7,414 nucleotides of DNA from JBBIVP01 sp037439705 [NCBI: bacterium]. GTDB lineage: Bacteria > JBBIVP01. Positions within the stretch are counted from its first letter, which is position 1. The number at the start of each line of letters is the position of its first letter. Location: the NCBI GenBank assembly GCA_037439705.1, contig JBBIVP010000025.1, forward strand, positions 1-7,414, given 5' to 3'. This document shows positions 1-6,017 of the stretch, piece by piece. The notes under the pieces were generated by a model. The model searched no databases and had not been told where the DNA came from. It worked only from the letters and a program-made list of their open reading frames with translations. The translations under genes and the position numbers were made by a program.

Positions 1-1
1 C

Positions 2-637
2 GACCCGATAAATTATGCGGTTCATTATAACAATTACTCCGAAGGAATTTGGTCAAATTACCCGCTCGAAGGACTCGGTCCAAGGAATGTTCTCATTCAG
101 ATTTCCATAGGGGATAAAACCGTTCCAACTGCCACGGGCATTTCCCTTGGAAGGGCTGCAGGATTTATAAGCCTTGAAAGAAACAAAAAGGCTGTCGAGG
201 AGGGAATACTTCTCGGACTATTCCCGCCCTTTAAAAACTTTGACATAATTTATCCTCCTGAAGACCCAATTCCTAACTCCGGTTTGAGGCTTCACCTTTC
301 AGGAAAATTTTCAGGAAGGCATGAATATCTTGCAGTTCCAATTTATGAAGAAGATACAGGAGTGGATGGAATCCTTTCAGTTCATGAAAAGGGATATGAG
401 CCTGTGAAAAATCCTGACCCCAATGGAGATGACTACTGTCCGGAAAAAGGAAAATATGGGACAGAAGGGGATGGTATTCTTCAGGAAGAAGAGGATAAGA
501 ACAATAACGGAACACTTGAAATAAACTGGCAAAAGGCGGGGCAGATGCAGGCAATTCTTTTCTTTTTGGAAGGAAAGATATATACTGGAATAACTCCTGA
601 AGAGGTAAGAAAGTTAAAGGAGAATCCATGTCAGTGA
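2..637 (+). CDS. Secreted alpha/beta-hydrolase (lipase-like), C-terminal part, 5' end outside window
   Basis: The frame is open from base 2 to the TGA at 635-637, giving 211 residues of a longer protein whose start lies upstream. I infer the C-terminal part of an alpha/beta-hydrolase fold. A strand-like stretch VLIQISIGD leads into GDKTVP near residues 37-42, the usual setting of the catalytic Asp (D38 of the fragment). GRHEYLAVP near 105-113 fits the catalytic His loop (H107). The nucleophile Ser would lie upstream and cannot be seen. After the His comes an acidic Gly/Asn-rich tract with DPNGDD (139-144) and DKNNNGTLE (165-173). These resemble calcium-binding EF-hand or dockerin-type loops, although the second lacks an acidic residue at loop position 12. 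Such tracts are typical of exported proteins. It overlaps the next gene by 10 bp. The substrate is unknown; lipase or esterase is the best guess. The fold call is moderately sure, the function weak. Confidence 0.6.
   Translation, partial: DPINYAVHYNNYSEGIWSNYPLEGLGPRNVLIQISIGDKTVPTATGISLGRAAGFISLERNKKAVEEGILLGLFPPFKNFDIIYPPEDPIPNSGLRLHLSGKFSGRHEYLAVPIYEEDTGVDGILSVHEKGYEPVKNPDPNGDDYCPEKGKYGTEGDGILQEEEDKNNNGTLEINWQKAGQMQAILFFLEGKIYTGITPEEVRKLKENPCQ
616..623 (+). promoter_or_regulatory. Ribosome binding site deciding the mlaC start
   Basis: AAAGGAGA lies inside the end of the hydrolase gene. The GGAG core ends 5 nt before the ATG at 628, which favours that start over the second in-frame ATG at 637. 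The 637 ATG would instead form a TGATG stop/start overlap with the hydrolase stop. Confidence 0.6.
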
Positions 638-1158
638 TGAATTTTATTTTCATACTTTTTTTACTTACCCCCTTAGAAACCATTAAAGAGAAAAATTCTT
701 TTCTTGAAGAGGCTGCAAAGAACAACTCAAACGAGATGGCTGAAAAGATAATTGAAGAGATGATTGATTTTGATGAGATGGCAAAAAATGTTCTCGGAAA
801 GAATTCAAGTAAATTTACATCCCTTCAGCGCGGAAGGTTTTTCAAATTATTTAAAGAACTCTTAAAGAGGTCTTCAATAAAAAAGATATCCTCCTATCAT
901 GCAGACAGGATTGATTTTTTGAGGGAAGAGGAGAAAAACGGAAAGGCATTTGTTTACACTGCTGTATACAAAGGGAAAGAAAAGATGGATGTTGTCTATG
1001 TGATGAAAAAGAAAGAAGAGGAATGGAAGGTAGTTGACATAATTATAGATCAGACATCAATTACAAAAAATTTCAACTCCCAGTATACGAATATAATAAA
1101 CAAAGAAGGTGTTGAGGCACTGCTCAAAAGAATGGAAAAAAAACTTAAAGAGGAATGA
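628..1158 (+). CDS. mlaC: MlaC/Ttg2D-family phospholipid-binding protein
   Basis: This 176-residue protein matches the MlaC (Ttg2D, toluene tolerance) family by motif. It has IDFDEMAKNVLG at 46-57, followed by a helix with QRGRFFKLFKELLKRS. Near the end it has the hallmark EEWKVVDIIIDQTSI (131-145), NFNSQYTNII (148-157) and a closing GVEALLKRM helix. MlaC proteins carry phospholipid through the periplasm between the outer membrane and the inner-membrane MlaFEDB transporter. At 176 residues it is somewhat shorter than E. coli MlaC (about 211). The N-terminus has a short hydrophobic stretch, FIFILFLLTPL (6-16), which fits a signal peptide or anchor. However, no Lys or Arg precedes it, which is unusual for export. 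Upstream in-frame codons back to a TGA at 598 offer no other start. No other mla genes are in view. The stop overlaps the next gene's start. Confidence 0.82.
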   Translation: MSVMNFIFILFLLTPLETIKEKNSFLEEAAKNNSNEMAEKIIEEMIDFDEMAKNVLGKNSSKFTSLQRGRFFKLFKELLKRSSIKKISSYHADRIDFLREEEKNGKAFVYTAVYKGKEKMDVVYVMKKKEEEWKVVDIIIDQTSITKNFNSQYTNIINKEGVEALLKRMEKKLKEE

Positions 1159-2318
1159 TGGCTCCGGACTTCCTGCTCATGGATGAACTTTACAGTGAAG
1201 AAGAAAAGCTTGCAAGGGAGGAGACAAGAAAATTCGTGGAAAGAAGGTTTAAACCCTTAATCAGAGAGTGTTTCCGGGAGGGAAGGTTTCCGATGGAGAT
1301 TGTGGAAGAACTTGGAAGCCTCGGAGTATTTGGTTCATACATAAAGGGATACGGATGTGCAGGAACAAATTTTACAACATACGGACTGATGATGGAAGAA
1401 CTTGAAAGGGGAGATTCCGGCTTGAGGAGTTTTGCCTCTGTTCAGGGTTCTTTGACCATGGGAGCAATTTATTATTTTGGCTCGGAAGAACAGAAGAAAT
1501 ACTGGCTTTCCCTTCTTGCATCTGGCAAGAAAATCGGAGCCTTTGCCCTTACAGAACCCGATTTTGGTTCAAACCCTGCGGGAATGAAGACAAGGGCAAT
1601 AAAGGATGGAAAAACTTATTTAATAAATGGCTCAAAGATGTGGATCACAAACGGACACATTGCAGATGTGGTGGTAGTTTGGGCAAAAACGGGAGATTCC
1701 CCGCAAAGCATAAGGGGATTTCTTGTAGAAAAGGGAACAAAGGGATTTGAGGGAAAAGAAATAAAAGATAAGATATCCTTCAGGGCTTCCATAACATCAG
1801 AGTTATTTTTTGATGAATGCAGAATCCCTGAAGAGAACTTACTTCCAAAAACAGAGGGATTGAAATCAGCACTCACCTGTCTGAACAATGCAAGGTTCAG
1901 CATAGCATATGGAGTAATAGGAGCAATGAGGGATTGCTATGAGGAAGCGTTAAAATATTCCCTTGAAAGGAGACAATTTGAGTGCCCTATAGCAGGGCAT
2001 CAACTGGTTCAGGAAAAACTTGTCTTTATGCTTACGGAGATGACAAAGGCAAAACTTTTAGCATACAGGGTTGGAAGGCTGATGGACGAAGGGAAGGCAA
2101 AACACTATCACATTTCAATGGCGAAAATGAACAATGTGAAGTCAGCCCTTGATGTAGCAAGAACTGCAAGGGACATTCTCGGAGCAGCCGGCATAACCCT
2201 TGACCATTCAGTTGTGAGACATCTCGTCAATCTTGAAACTGTTTTCACATACGAGGGAACCCACAACATTCACACCCTTGTCCTCGGCCGAGAAATTACA
2301 GGACTTTCAGCATTTTGA
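1155..2318 (+). CDS. gcdH: Glutaryl-CoA dehydrogenase (acyl-CoA dehydrogenase family)
   Basis: This full-length 387-residue flavoprotein oxidises glutaryl-CoA, normally to crotonyl-CoA and CO2, passing electrons to ETF. It acts in lysine, tryptophan and aromatic compound breakdown. Visible landmarks are GCAGTNF (67-73), ELERGDSGLRS (82-92), the FAD-side LTEPDFGS (132-139), WITN (163-166), RASIT (210-214), LNNARF (243-248), ARTARDILG (335-343) and TYEGTHNIH (365-373). E367 matches the catalytic base (Glu370 of the human mature enzyme). E84 and R91 match Glu87 and Arg94, which bind the substrate's free carboxylate and set glutaryl-CoA dehydrogenases apart from other acyl-CoA dehydrogenases. Tyr366, next to the base, is kept, as I recall for decarboxylating forms. 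The first ATG (1155) overlaps the mlaC stop as ATGA, but only 1 nt separates it from the AGAGG at 1149-1153. The ATG at 1158 is better spaced and may be the true start. A related acyl-CoA substrate remains possible. Confidence 0.92.
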   Translation: MMAPDFLLMDELYSEEEKLAREETRKFVERRFKPLIRECFREGRFPMEIVEELGSLGVFGSYIKGYGCAGTNFTTYGLMMEELERGDSGLRSFASVQGSLTMGAIYYFGSEEQKKYWLSLLASGKKIGAFALTEPDFGSNPAGMKTRAIKDGKTYLINGSKMWITNGHIADVVVVWAKTGDSPQSIRGFLVEKGTKGFEGKEIKDKISFRASITSELFFDECRIPEENLLPKTEGLKSALTCLNNARFSIAYGVIGAMRDCYEEALKYSLERRQFECPIAGHQLVQEKLVFMLTEMTKAKLLAYRVGRLMDEGKAKHYHISMAKMNNVKSALDVARTARDILGAAGITLDHSVVRHLVNLETVFTYEGTHNIHTLVLGREITGLSAF

Positions 2319-2460
2319 AAAAAATTTAGTGTACACATTATTGTAAGAGGCTATGGTCATAATTTAAATTTTTGCCATTGAATTTTTAATTACATTCTGA
2401 TAGAGGAATTTTTCGCTTTTCAGCCTCCCGTATTCATCTATATCAAAAAAGAGAACGCTT
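2319..2460. other. Non-coding scar region between gcdH and the DUF4143 remnant
   Basis: This is an AT-rich stretch with no intact gene. It holds an 8-bp perfect palindrome, GTGTACAC, at 2329-2336, just after the gcdH stop. It also holds the 59-bp peptidase relic described separately. No strong GC-rich terminator hairpin with a T-run is visible after gcdH. Confidence 0.5.
2374..2432 (-). pseudogene. Relic of an M23 peptidase gene, copy A of a 59-bp duplicated segment
   Basis: By hand alignment, 2374-2432 matches 4367-4425 at 50 of 59 bases without gaps. The latter lies inside the M23 peptidase gene of this window. On the minus strand both read in the same frame; the relic begins YGRLKSEKF and 17 of 20 residues agree. 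Four of the seven altered codons are silent, so the relic probably evolved as coding sequence before it decayed. Downstream on the minus strand the frame reaches a TAA three codons later (2365-2367). Upstream it reaches a TAA at 2471-2473, already inside the DUF4143 remnant. No start, membrane segment or LytM domain surrounds it. It could be the debris of a duplicated gene, or a small repeat that also sits in frame in the intact gene. Confidence 0.6.
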
Positions 2461-2982
2461 TTCTGTTACGGGACTATCAATGAGGTTGCAGGGCTGGACA
2501 GGTCAACACTTATAAACTACATAGAATTTCTCAAAGCAAGTTATCTGGTGGTGGAAATACTGAAATTCGCAAAAATTAAGGAACAGATGAAGGCAAAGAA
2601 GAAGTACCTCTTTTTTGACCAGGGAATAAGGAATGCGCTTCTTAAGGATTACTCACTCAGGGAAGAGAATGTGGGATTTGTAGTTGAAAATGTGATAGGT
2701 ATAGCACCCTATCAGGTTGCAAAGAGGGGAGGAGGAAATCTTTTTTATTACAAAACAAACAGCGAGGTGGATTTTCTTCTTAAGGGAAAAGAAATCATTC
2801 CGTTTGAAATAAAATATAGGGCTCAGATAACAAAGAAAGAAACAGGGCATCTTTCAGACCTTTTGGGTAAAATGGGATTGACTAAAGGGATTGTTATAAC
2901 AAAGGACATTTTAAAGAATGAAAGGATTAATGGTTCAGAAATTTTCTTTATTTCTGCCTGGGCATTCTTGCTTACGGTTTGA
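2461..2982 (+). pseudogene. 5'-truncated AAA+/DUF4143-family ATPase (C-terminal domains only)
   Basis: The frame is open from 2404 but family-like sequence starts near 2461-2475, so I treat this as the 3' part of a broken gene. First comes a winged-helix-like stretch, INEVAGLDRSTLINYIEFL, then KKYLFFDQGIRNALL. The DUF4143 core follows with GFVVENVI, YYKTNSEVDFLL, PFEIKYR, GIVITKD and ISAWAFLL. The EVDF...EIK pattern is like a PD-(D/E)XK nuclease fold. Full members of this family are about 400 residues and begin with a Walker A P-loop ATPase domain. That domain, roughly the first 230-250 residues, is absent and the M23 relic lies in its place. A GTG at 2548 could give a 144-residue product, but it has no Shine-Dalgarno sequence and starts inside the winged helix. 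The 3' half has no internal stop, so the break may be fairly recent. The cellular role of the family is poorly known. Confidence 0.7.
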
Positions 2983-2994
2983 TTTTGTAGGAAC

Positions 2995-3020
2995 ACAGAT
3001 GCTATTCACACCCAATCTGT
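2995..3020. repeat. Small inverted repeat in the convergent spacer
   Basis: ACAGAT (2995-3000) and ATCTGT (3015-3020) form a perfect 6-bp stem with a 14-nt loop. A CCCCCCATTTTTT stretch follows on the plus strand. It lies between the DUF4143 remnant and the 3' end of nth. It could act as a weak terminator for plus-strand transcription, but the loop is long and the T-run is seven bases away. The TCTGTCCCC...ATTTTT text also resembles sequences often seen near REP-type elements. Confidence 0.3.
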
Positions 3021-3046
3021 CCCCCCATTTTTTAGTGGCTCTGCTT

Positions 3047-3712
3047 TCAAATCTCCCTTGTAATAGGTGTCGTTTTACAAAAAACGCATATTGACCTTAA
3101 ATCGCATTTATTGCAGAGGGGATTTCGTGCTTTGCATATCTCTCTTCCAAATTCAATCATCTGAAGATGAACCTGAAGTTCGTCCTTTTTAAAAATTGAG
3201 CCAAGTATCTCATGAGCCTTCTCCCTTGTTGCCCTTTCTGGAATAAGTCCGAGCCTCTTTGAAATTCTGTATATGTGGGTATCAACTGGAAATGCAGATT
3301 TTCCACATCCAAAAGCCCATACCACATTTACTGTTTTTAATCCTATTCCTTTTATGGAAAGGAAAAATTTTTCAAACTCTTCCTTATCCATCCCGCACAC
3401 GCACTCATCAATTTCAAAACTTCTCCATCTTTCATAAATTTTTTTTAGTAGCCTTTTGATAGTTTTTGATTTTTGTTTTGACAACCCTGCGGGTTTTATT
3501 GCAGAAGATATTTTTGACAATGGTGTTGAAAGAACATCTTTCCACCTTTTGAACCTTTCTTTCAAATTTTTGTATGCCATGTCCCGGTTTCTGTCGTTTG
3601 TGTTCTGTGAAAGAATGGTTTTTACAAAAATATCAACAACCTTCTGTCTTTCTGGAATTCTTACCGGGAAATTTTTGTTAAGAAATTTTTTTAGAATTTC
3701 TTCCCTTTTCAA
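3047..3712 (-). CDS. nth: Endonuclease III (HhH-GPD DNA glycosylase/AP lyase, 4Fe-4S)
   Basis: This 221-residue base-excision repair enzyme removes oxidised pyrimidines and nicks the resulting abasic site. ILSQNTNDRNR (33-43) is the characteristic early helix. The helix-hairpin-helix reads IKGIGLKT (120-127) and contains the catalytic Lys (K126). PVDTHIYRI (142-150) contains the catalytic Asp (D144). The 18-residue spacing equals that of Lys120 and Asp138 in E. coli Nth. C193, C200, C203 and C209 form the C-x6-C-x2-C-x5-C iron-sulfur cluster motif, so the enzyme looks active. The start is TTG at 3710-3712. A TGA lies immediately upstream in frame and the first ATG is residue 45, beyond the conserved SQNT helix, so TTG is the only start that keeps the domain. 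It overlaps the peptidase stop by 4 bp, which suggests translational coupling. An MutY identity is unlikely: the protein lacks a MutY C-terminal domain. Confidence 0.93.
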   Translation of the reverse strand: MKREEILKKFLNKNFPVRIPERQKVVDIFVKTILSQNTNDRNRDMAYKNLKERFKRWKDVLSTPLSKISSAIKPAGLSKQKSKTIKRLLKKIYERWRSFEIDECVCGMDKEEFEKFFLSIKGIGLKTVNVVWAFGCGKSAFPVDTHIYRISKRLGLIPERATREKAHEILGSIFKKDELQVHLQMIEFGREICKARNPLCNKCDLRSICVFCKTTPITREI

Positions 3713-4608
3713 TCAACGAGATAATCTCTCGGGTTTACTGGGGCCCCATTTATAATTATTTCGTAATGGAGGTGGGGTCCGGTAGTTATTCCGGTATCTC
3801 CAACAGTCCCTATCGCTTCCCATCTTTTTATCCTATCTCCAGCATTTACATATATTTCAGACAGATGGGCATATCTTGTAACTATCCCGTATCCATGGTC
3901 AATGAGTACCGTTTTTCCGTATGTCCCTTCCCATCCCGCAAATGTAATAATTCCATCAGCAGGTGCTATTACAGGAGTGCCAGTTCTTGTAGCAATATCT
4001 ATTCCCTGATGAAACCTGTGTGTCTCAAGAGTGGGTGTCCATCTGAATCCAAATTCTGAGGTTACCCATCCTCTGACCGGCCAGAGTATAGGGAGACTTC
4101 TCATATAATTGCTTTTCTCTTCAAGGATAGGAAGAATTTGTTCATAATCTTTTTTTGTATTTATCAGTTCATTTTTTAACATTGATAGTTCCCTTTCAAG
4201 TTTTGAAGCGAGGAGAACTTTTTCTTCTGCTGACTCTGTCTCTTCCCCTGTTCCTCCTGTTCCCAATAAGGCTGTATTATTCCCTCCTTCAATATCTGCG
4301 ATTATTCTTAATTTTTTCTCTAAGAGTTTGAGTTCCGAGATATACATATAAATCTCATCAATCTGTGCCAGTGAATTTTTGATTACATTTTGATACCGGA
4401 ATTTTTCGCTTTTCAATGTTCCGTACCCCTTTATTTTTGGTAAACCCCATATAAAAATTATTATACAGGACAAAAATAATACTCCTCCTGAAATAAATGT
4501 CCATTTCAAAAATTTTGCCATTTTTTCAGAAATTCTAATTTTTTTAATTTTTCCTCCCCCTTCACTGAAAAACCAGATAGCATAGTATTTTTCTTTATTT
4601 TTCTTCAC
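3709..4608 (-). CDS. Membrane-anchored M23 (LytM) family peptidoglycan endopeptidase
   Basis: This 299-residue protein has a short basic cytoplasmic N-terminus and one membrane segment near residues 34-54 (GGVLFLSCIIIFIW). A helical, probably coiled-coil stalk follows (about 62-105 and 126-170), broken by a Gly/Thr-rich linker (108-121). The C-terminal LytM domain spans about 175-297. Zinc ligands are visible as H200 and D204 (HQGID) and H281 (HLHYE). H248 (YAHLS) and H279 complete the active site, so it is predicted to be catalytically competent and to cut peptidoglycan cross-links in the periplasm. Residues 62-81 are encoded by the segment duplicated at 2374-2432. The start is GTG at 4606-4608. 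A perfect anti-SD match, GAGGTGA (4605-4611), overlaps that codon instead of preceding it, so the true start is uncertain. No in-frame ATG occurs before residue 30. It lies 26 bp after the symporter gene and overlaps nth by 4 bp. Confidence 0.9.
   Translation of the reverse strand: MKKNKEKYYAIWFFSEGGGKIKKIRISEKMAKFLKWTFISGGVLFLSCIIIFIWGLPKIKGYGTLKSEKFRYQNVIKNSLAQIDEIYMYISELKLLEKKLRIIADIEGGNNTALLGTGGTGEETESAEEKVLLASKLERELSMLKNELINTKKDYEQILPILEEKSNYMRSLPILWPVRGWVTSEFGFRWTPTLETHRFHQGIDIATRTGTPVIAPADGIITFAGWEGTYGKTVLIDHGYGIVTRYAHLSEIYVNAGDRIKRWEAIGTVGDTGITTGPHLHYEIIINGAPVNPRDYLVD
4367..4425 (-). repeat. Copy B of the 59-bp duplicated segment, inside the M23 gene
   Basis: This is the intact, in-frame partner of the relic at 2374-2432, with 50 of 59 bases the same. 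It encodes residues 62-81 at the start of the coiled-coil stalk, just outside the membrane segment. Stalk sequences are normally poorly conserved, so similarity here points to a fairly recent common origin of the DNA rather than shared function. Confidence 0.6.
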
Positions 4609-4611
4609 CTC

Positions 4612-4639
4612 ATTAAAAAATTTAGCATAATTTTTTAAT
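4612..4639. repeat. Perfect 11-bp AT-only inverted repeat between symporter and peptidase genes
   Basis: ATTAAAAAATT and AATTTTTTAAT are exact reverse complements separated by 6 nt. The repeat covers the symporter stop codon (4635-4637) and ends one base before the GAGGTGA ribosome binding sequence of the peptidase. As RNA it would be a weak A-U hairpin. It could be an attenuator or processing site in the operon, a weak terminator, or chance in AT-rich spacer. Confidence 0.45.
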
Positions 4640-6017
4640 TTCTGTCAAGTATTTTTCCCCTTTTTTCAAGCCCTCCATTTCTGGTTTCCTCAGCTATAAC
4701 TTTTCTTAAAGATATGAGCCCTATGAGGTTCGGGAAAGCCATAAATCCGTTCATAATGTCTGCCAGTATCCATATTGTTTCAAGCCTTGATATGGAGCCG
4801 AAAAACGCCATTATTGTCCACAAAATTCTGTATGGCTTTCTCGCTTTTTCTCCGAGCAGGTATTCAATGCTTTTCTCTCCGTAATAGCACCAACCGAGAA
4901 TAGTGGAAAATGCGAAGAGGATGAGGCTTATAGAGACTATTTTGTTTCCGAAGCTTTTGAAAATCGTCTCCATGCCTTCAATTGTGAGATTTACTCCGGT
5001 CTGGTCCGAACACCAAGCACCTGTGGAAATGATGACAAGTCCTGTTATACTGCAAACAACAATTGTGTCTATAAAGGTTTGTGTCATTGAAACAATTGCC
5101 TGCCTGAACGGATTTTTGGTGATTGCTGCTGCAGCGGCTATTGGGGAGCTTCCAAGCCCAGATTCGTTGGAAAAAAGCCCTCTTGCCACGCCATATCTTA
5201 TTGTTGTCATAATTCCCGCTCCAACGAAACCACCGCACGCACCAGCTGGAGTGAATGCGTTTTTCAGGATGAGGAAAAAGGCTTGCTGGAGATTTTTCAC
5301 ATTTGAAAAAATTACTGTTAAACCAGCAAGAACATAAACAATTATCATAAACGGAGCAAGGAATGAAGCAGTTTTTGCAATGCTTTTTATTCCGCCTATT
5401 ATTACGAGACCTGTAAGGAATGCCAGAATAGTTCCTGTGATTTTTGTATCCAGTTTCCATGTTGAATTTATCGCTTCCGCAATGGAATTTGCCTGAACCA
5501 TGTTTCCTATTCCAAATGCTGCTACGGATGCAAAAAGGGCAAATAGAACACCAAGAAGTTTTATTTTTGTCCCTTCCGGAATATAATACATCGGTCCACC
5601 ACACATCTCACCATATTTGTTTGTGGTTCTATATTTTACAGCGAGAAGGGCTTCAGCATATTTTGTAACCATACCCACAAGCCCTGTCATCCATATCCAG
5701 AACATAGCCCCGGGTCCACCGATGCTTATTGCAGTTGCCACTCCCACTATATTTCCTGTTCCCACAGTGGCAGAAAGGGCAGTCATCAGAGCCTGAAAGT
5801 GGGATATGTCACCTTCTGCCTTCTCTTTCTCCTTTCTTTCAATCAACGCCAGTTTTAATGAGGGGATGAGAATTCTGAACTGAAGAAATCTGAGTTTTAT
5901 TGTGAGATAAAGCCCTGTTCCAAGAAGAAGCAAAATAAGTGGAATTCCCCATACAATTTTGTCTATTAATTCAAGGTAGTTCACCTGTCTTTCGCCACTG
6001 TGAAATTTATATCTCAT
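4635..6017 (-). CDS. AGCS-family sodium:alanine/glycine symporter
   Basis: This 460-residue multispanning inner-membrane protein imports a small neutral amino acid (usually alanine or glycine) with sodium. Family signatures are clear: LSATVGTGNIVGVATAI (81-97) followed by GGPGAMFWIWMTG, GEMCGGPMYYI (136-146), GNMVQANSIA (171-180), RYGVARGLFSNESGLGSSP (274-292) and AFSTILGWCYYGEKS (369-383). Length is normal for the family. Exact substrate cannot be read from the sequence. The ATG at 6015-6017 gives an extra basic N-terminus of 11 residues before NYLELIDKIVWG, the point where relatives normally begin. A GTG codon at 5982-5984 (residue 12) would fit family alignments better. Neither start has a strong Shine-Dalgarno sequence. 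It is the first gene of a probable three-gene minus-strand operon with the M23 peptidase and nth, and is divergent from the beta-barrel gene. The mix looks like a chance housekeeping operon rather than a pathway. Confidence 0.94.
   Translation of the reverse strand: MRYKFHSGERQVNYLELIDKIVWGIPLILLLLGTGLYLTIKLRFLQFRILIPSLKLALIERKEKEKAEGDISHFQALMTALSATVGTGNIVGVATAISIGGPGAMFWIWMTGLVGMVTKYAEALLAVKYRTTNKYGEMCGGPMYYIPEGTKIKLLGVLFALFASVAAFGIGNMVQANSIAEAINSTWKLDTKITGTILAFLTGLVIIGGIKSIAKTASFLAPFMIIVYVLAGLTVIFSNVKNLQQAFFLILKNAFTPAGACGGFVGAGIMTTIRYGVARGLFSNESGLGSSPIAAAAAITKNPFRQAIVSMTQTFIDTIVVCSITGLVIISTGAWCSDQTGVNLTIEGMETIFKSFGNKIVSISLILFAFSTILGWCYYGEKSIEYLLGEKARKPYRILWTIMAFFGSISRLETIWILADIMNGFMAFPNLIGLISLRKVIAEETRNGGLEKRGKILDRN

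Noticed and set aside
273-725. 150-residue minus-strand frame opposite the hydrolase and mlaC genes
   Set aside because: It is antisense to two genes with recognisable protein families, with unusual His/Phe/Pro-rich composition and no motif.
2995-3030. REP-type element or transposase end at the TCTGTCCCC...ATTTTT motif
   Set aside because: Only one short copy is present, with no partner in inverted orientation and no transposase, so it is kept as a weak inverted repeat only.
3766-4059. 97-residue plus-strand frame opposite the M23 catalytic domain
   Set aside because: It is antisense to a region with all M23 active-site residues intact; Ser/Tyr/Pro-rich shadow sequence.
4978-5604. Long 208-residue minus-strand frame inside the symporter gene
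   Set aside because: It is a shifted-frame shadow of the symporter on the same strand, rich in Cys, His, Asn and Trp, with no domain. The symporter frame carries every family motif.
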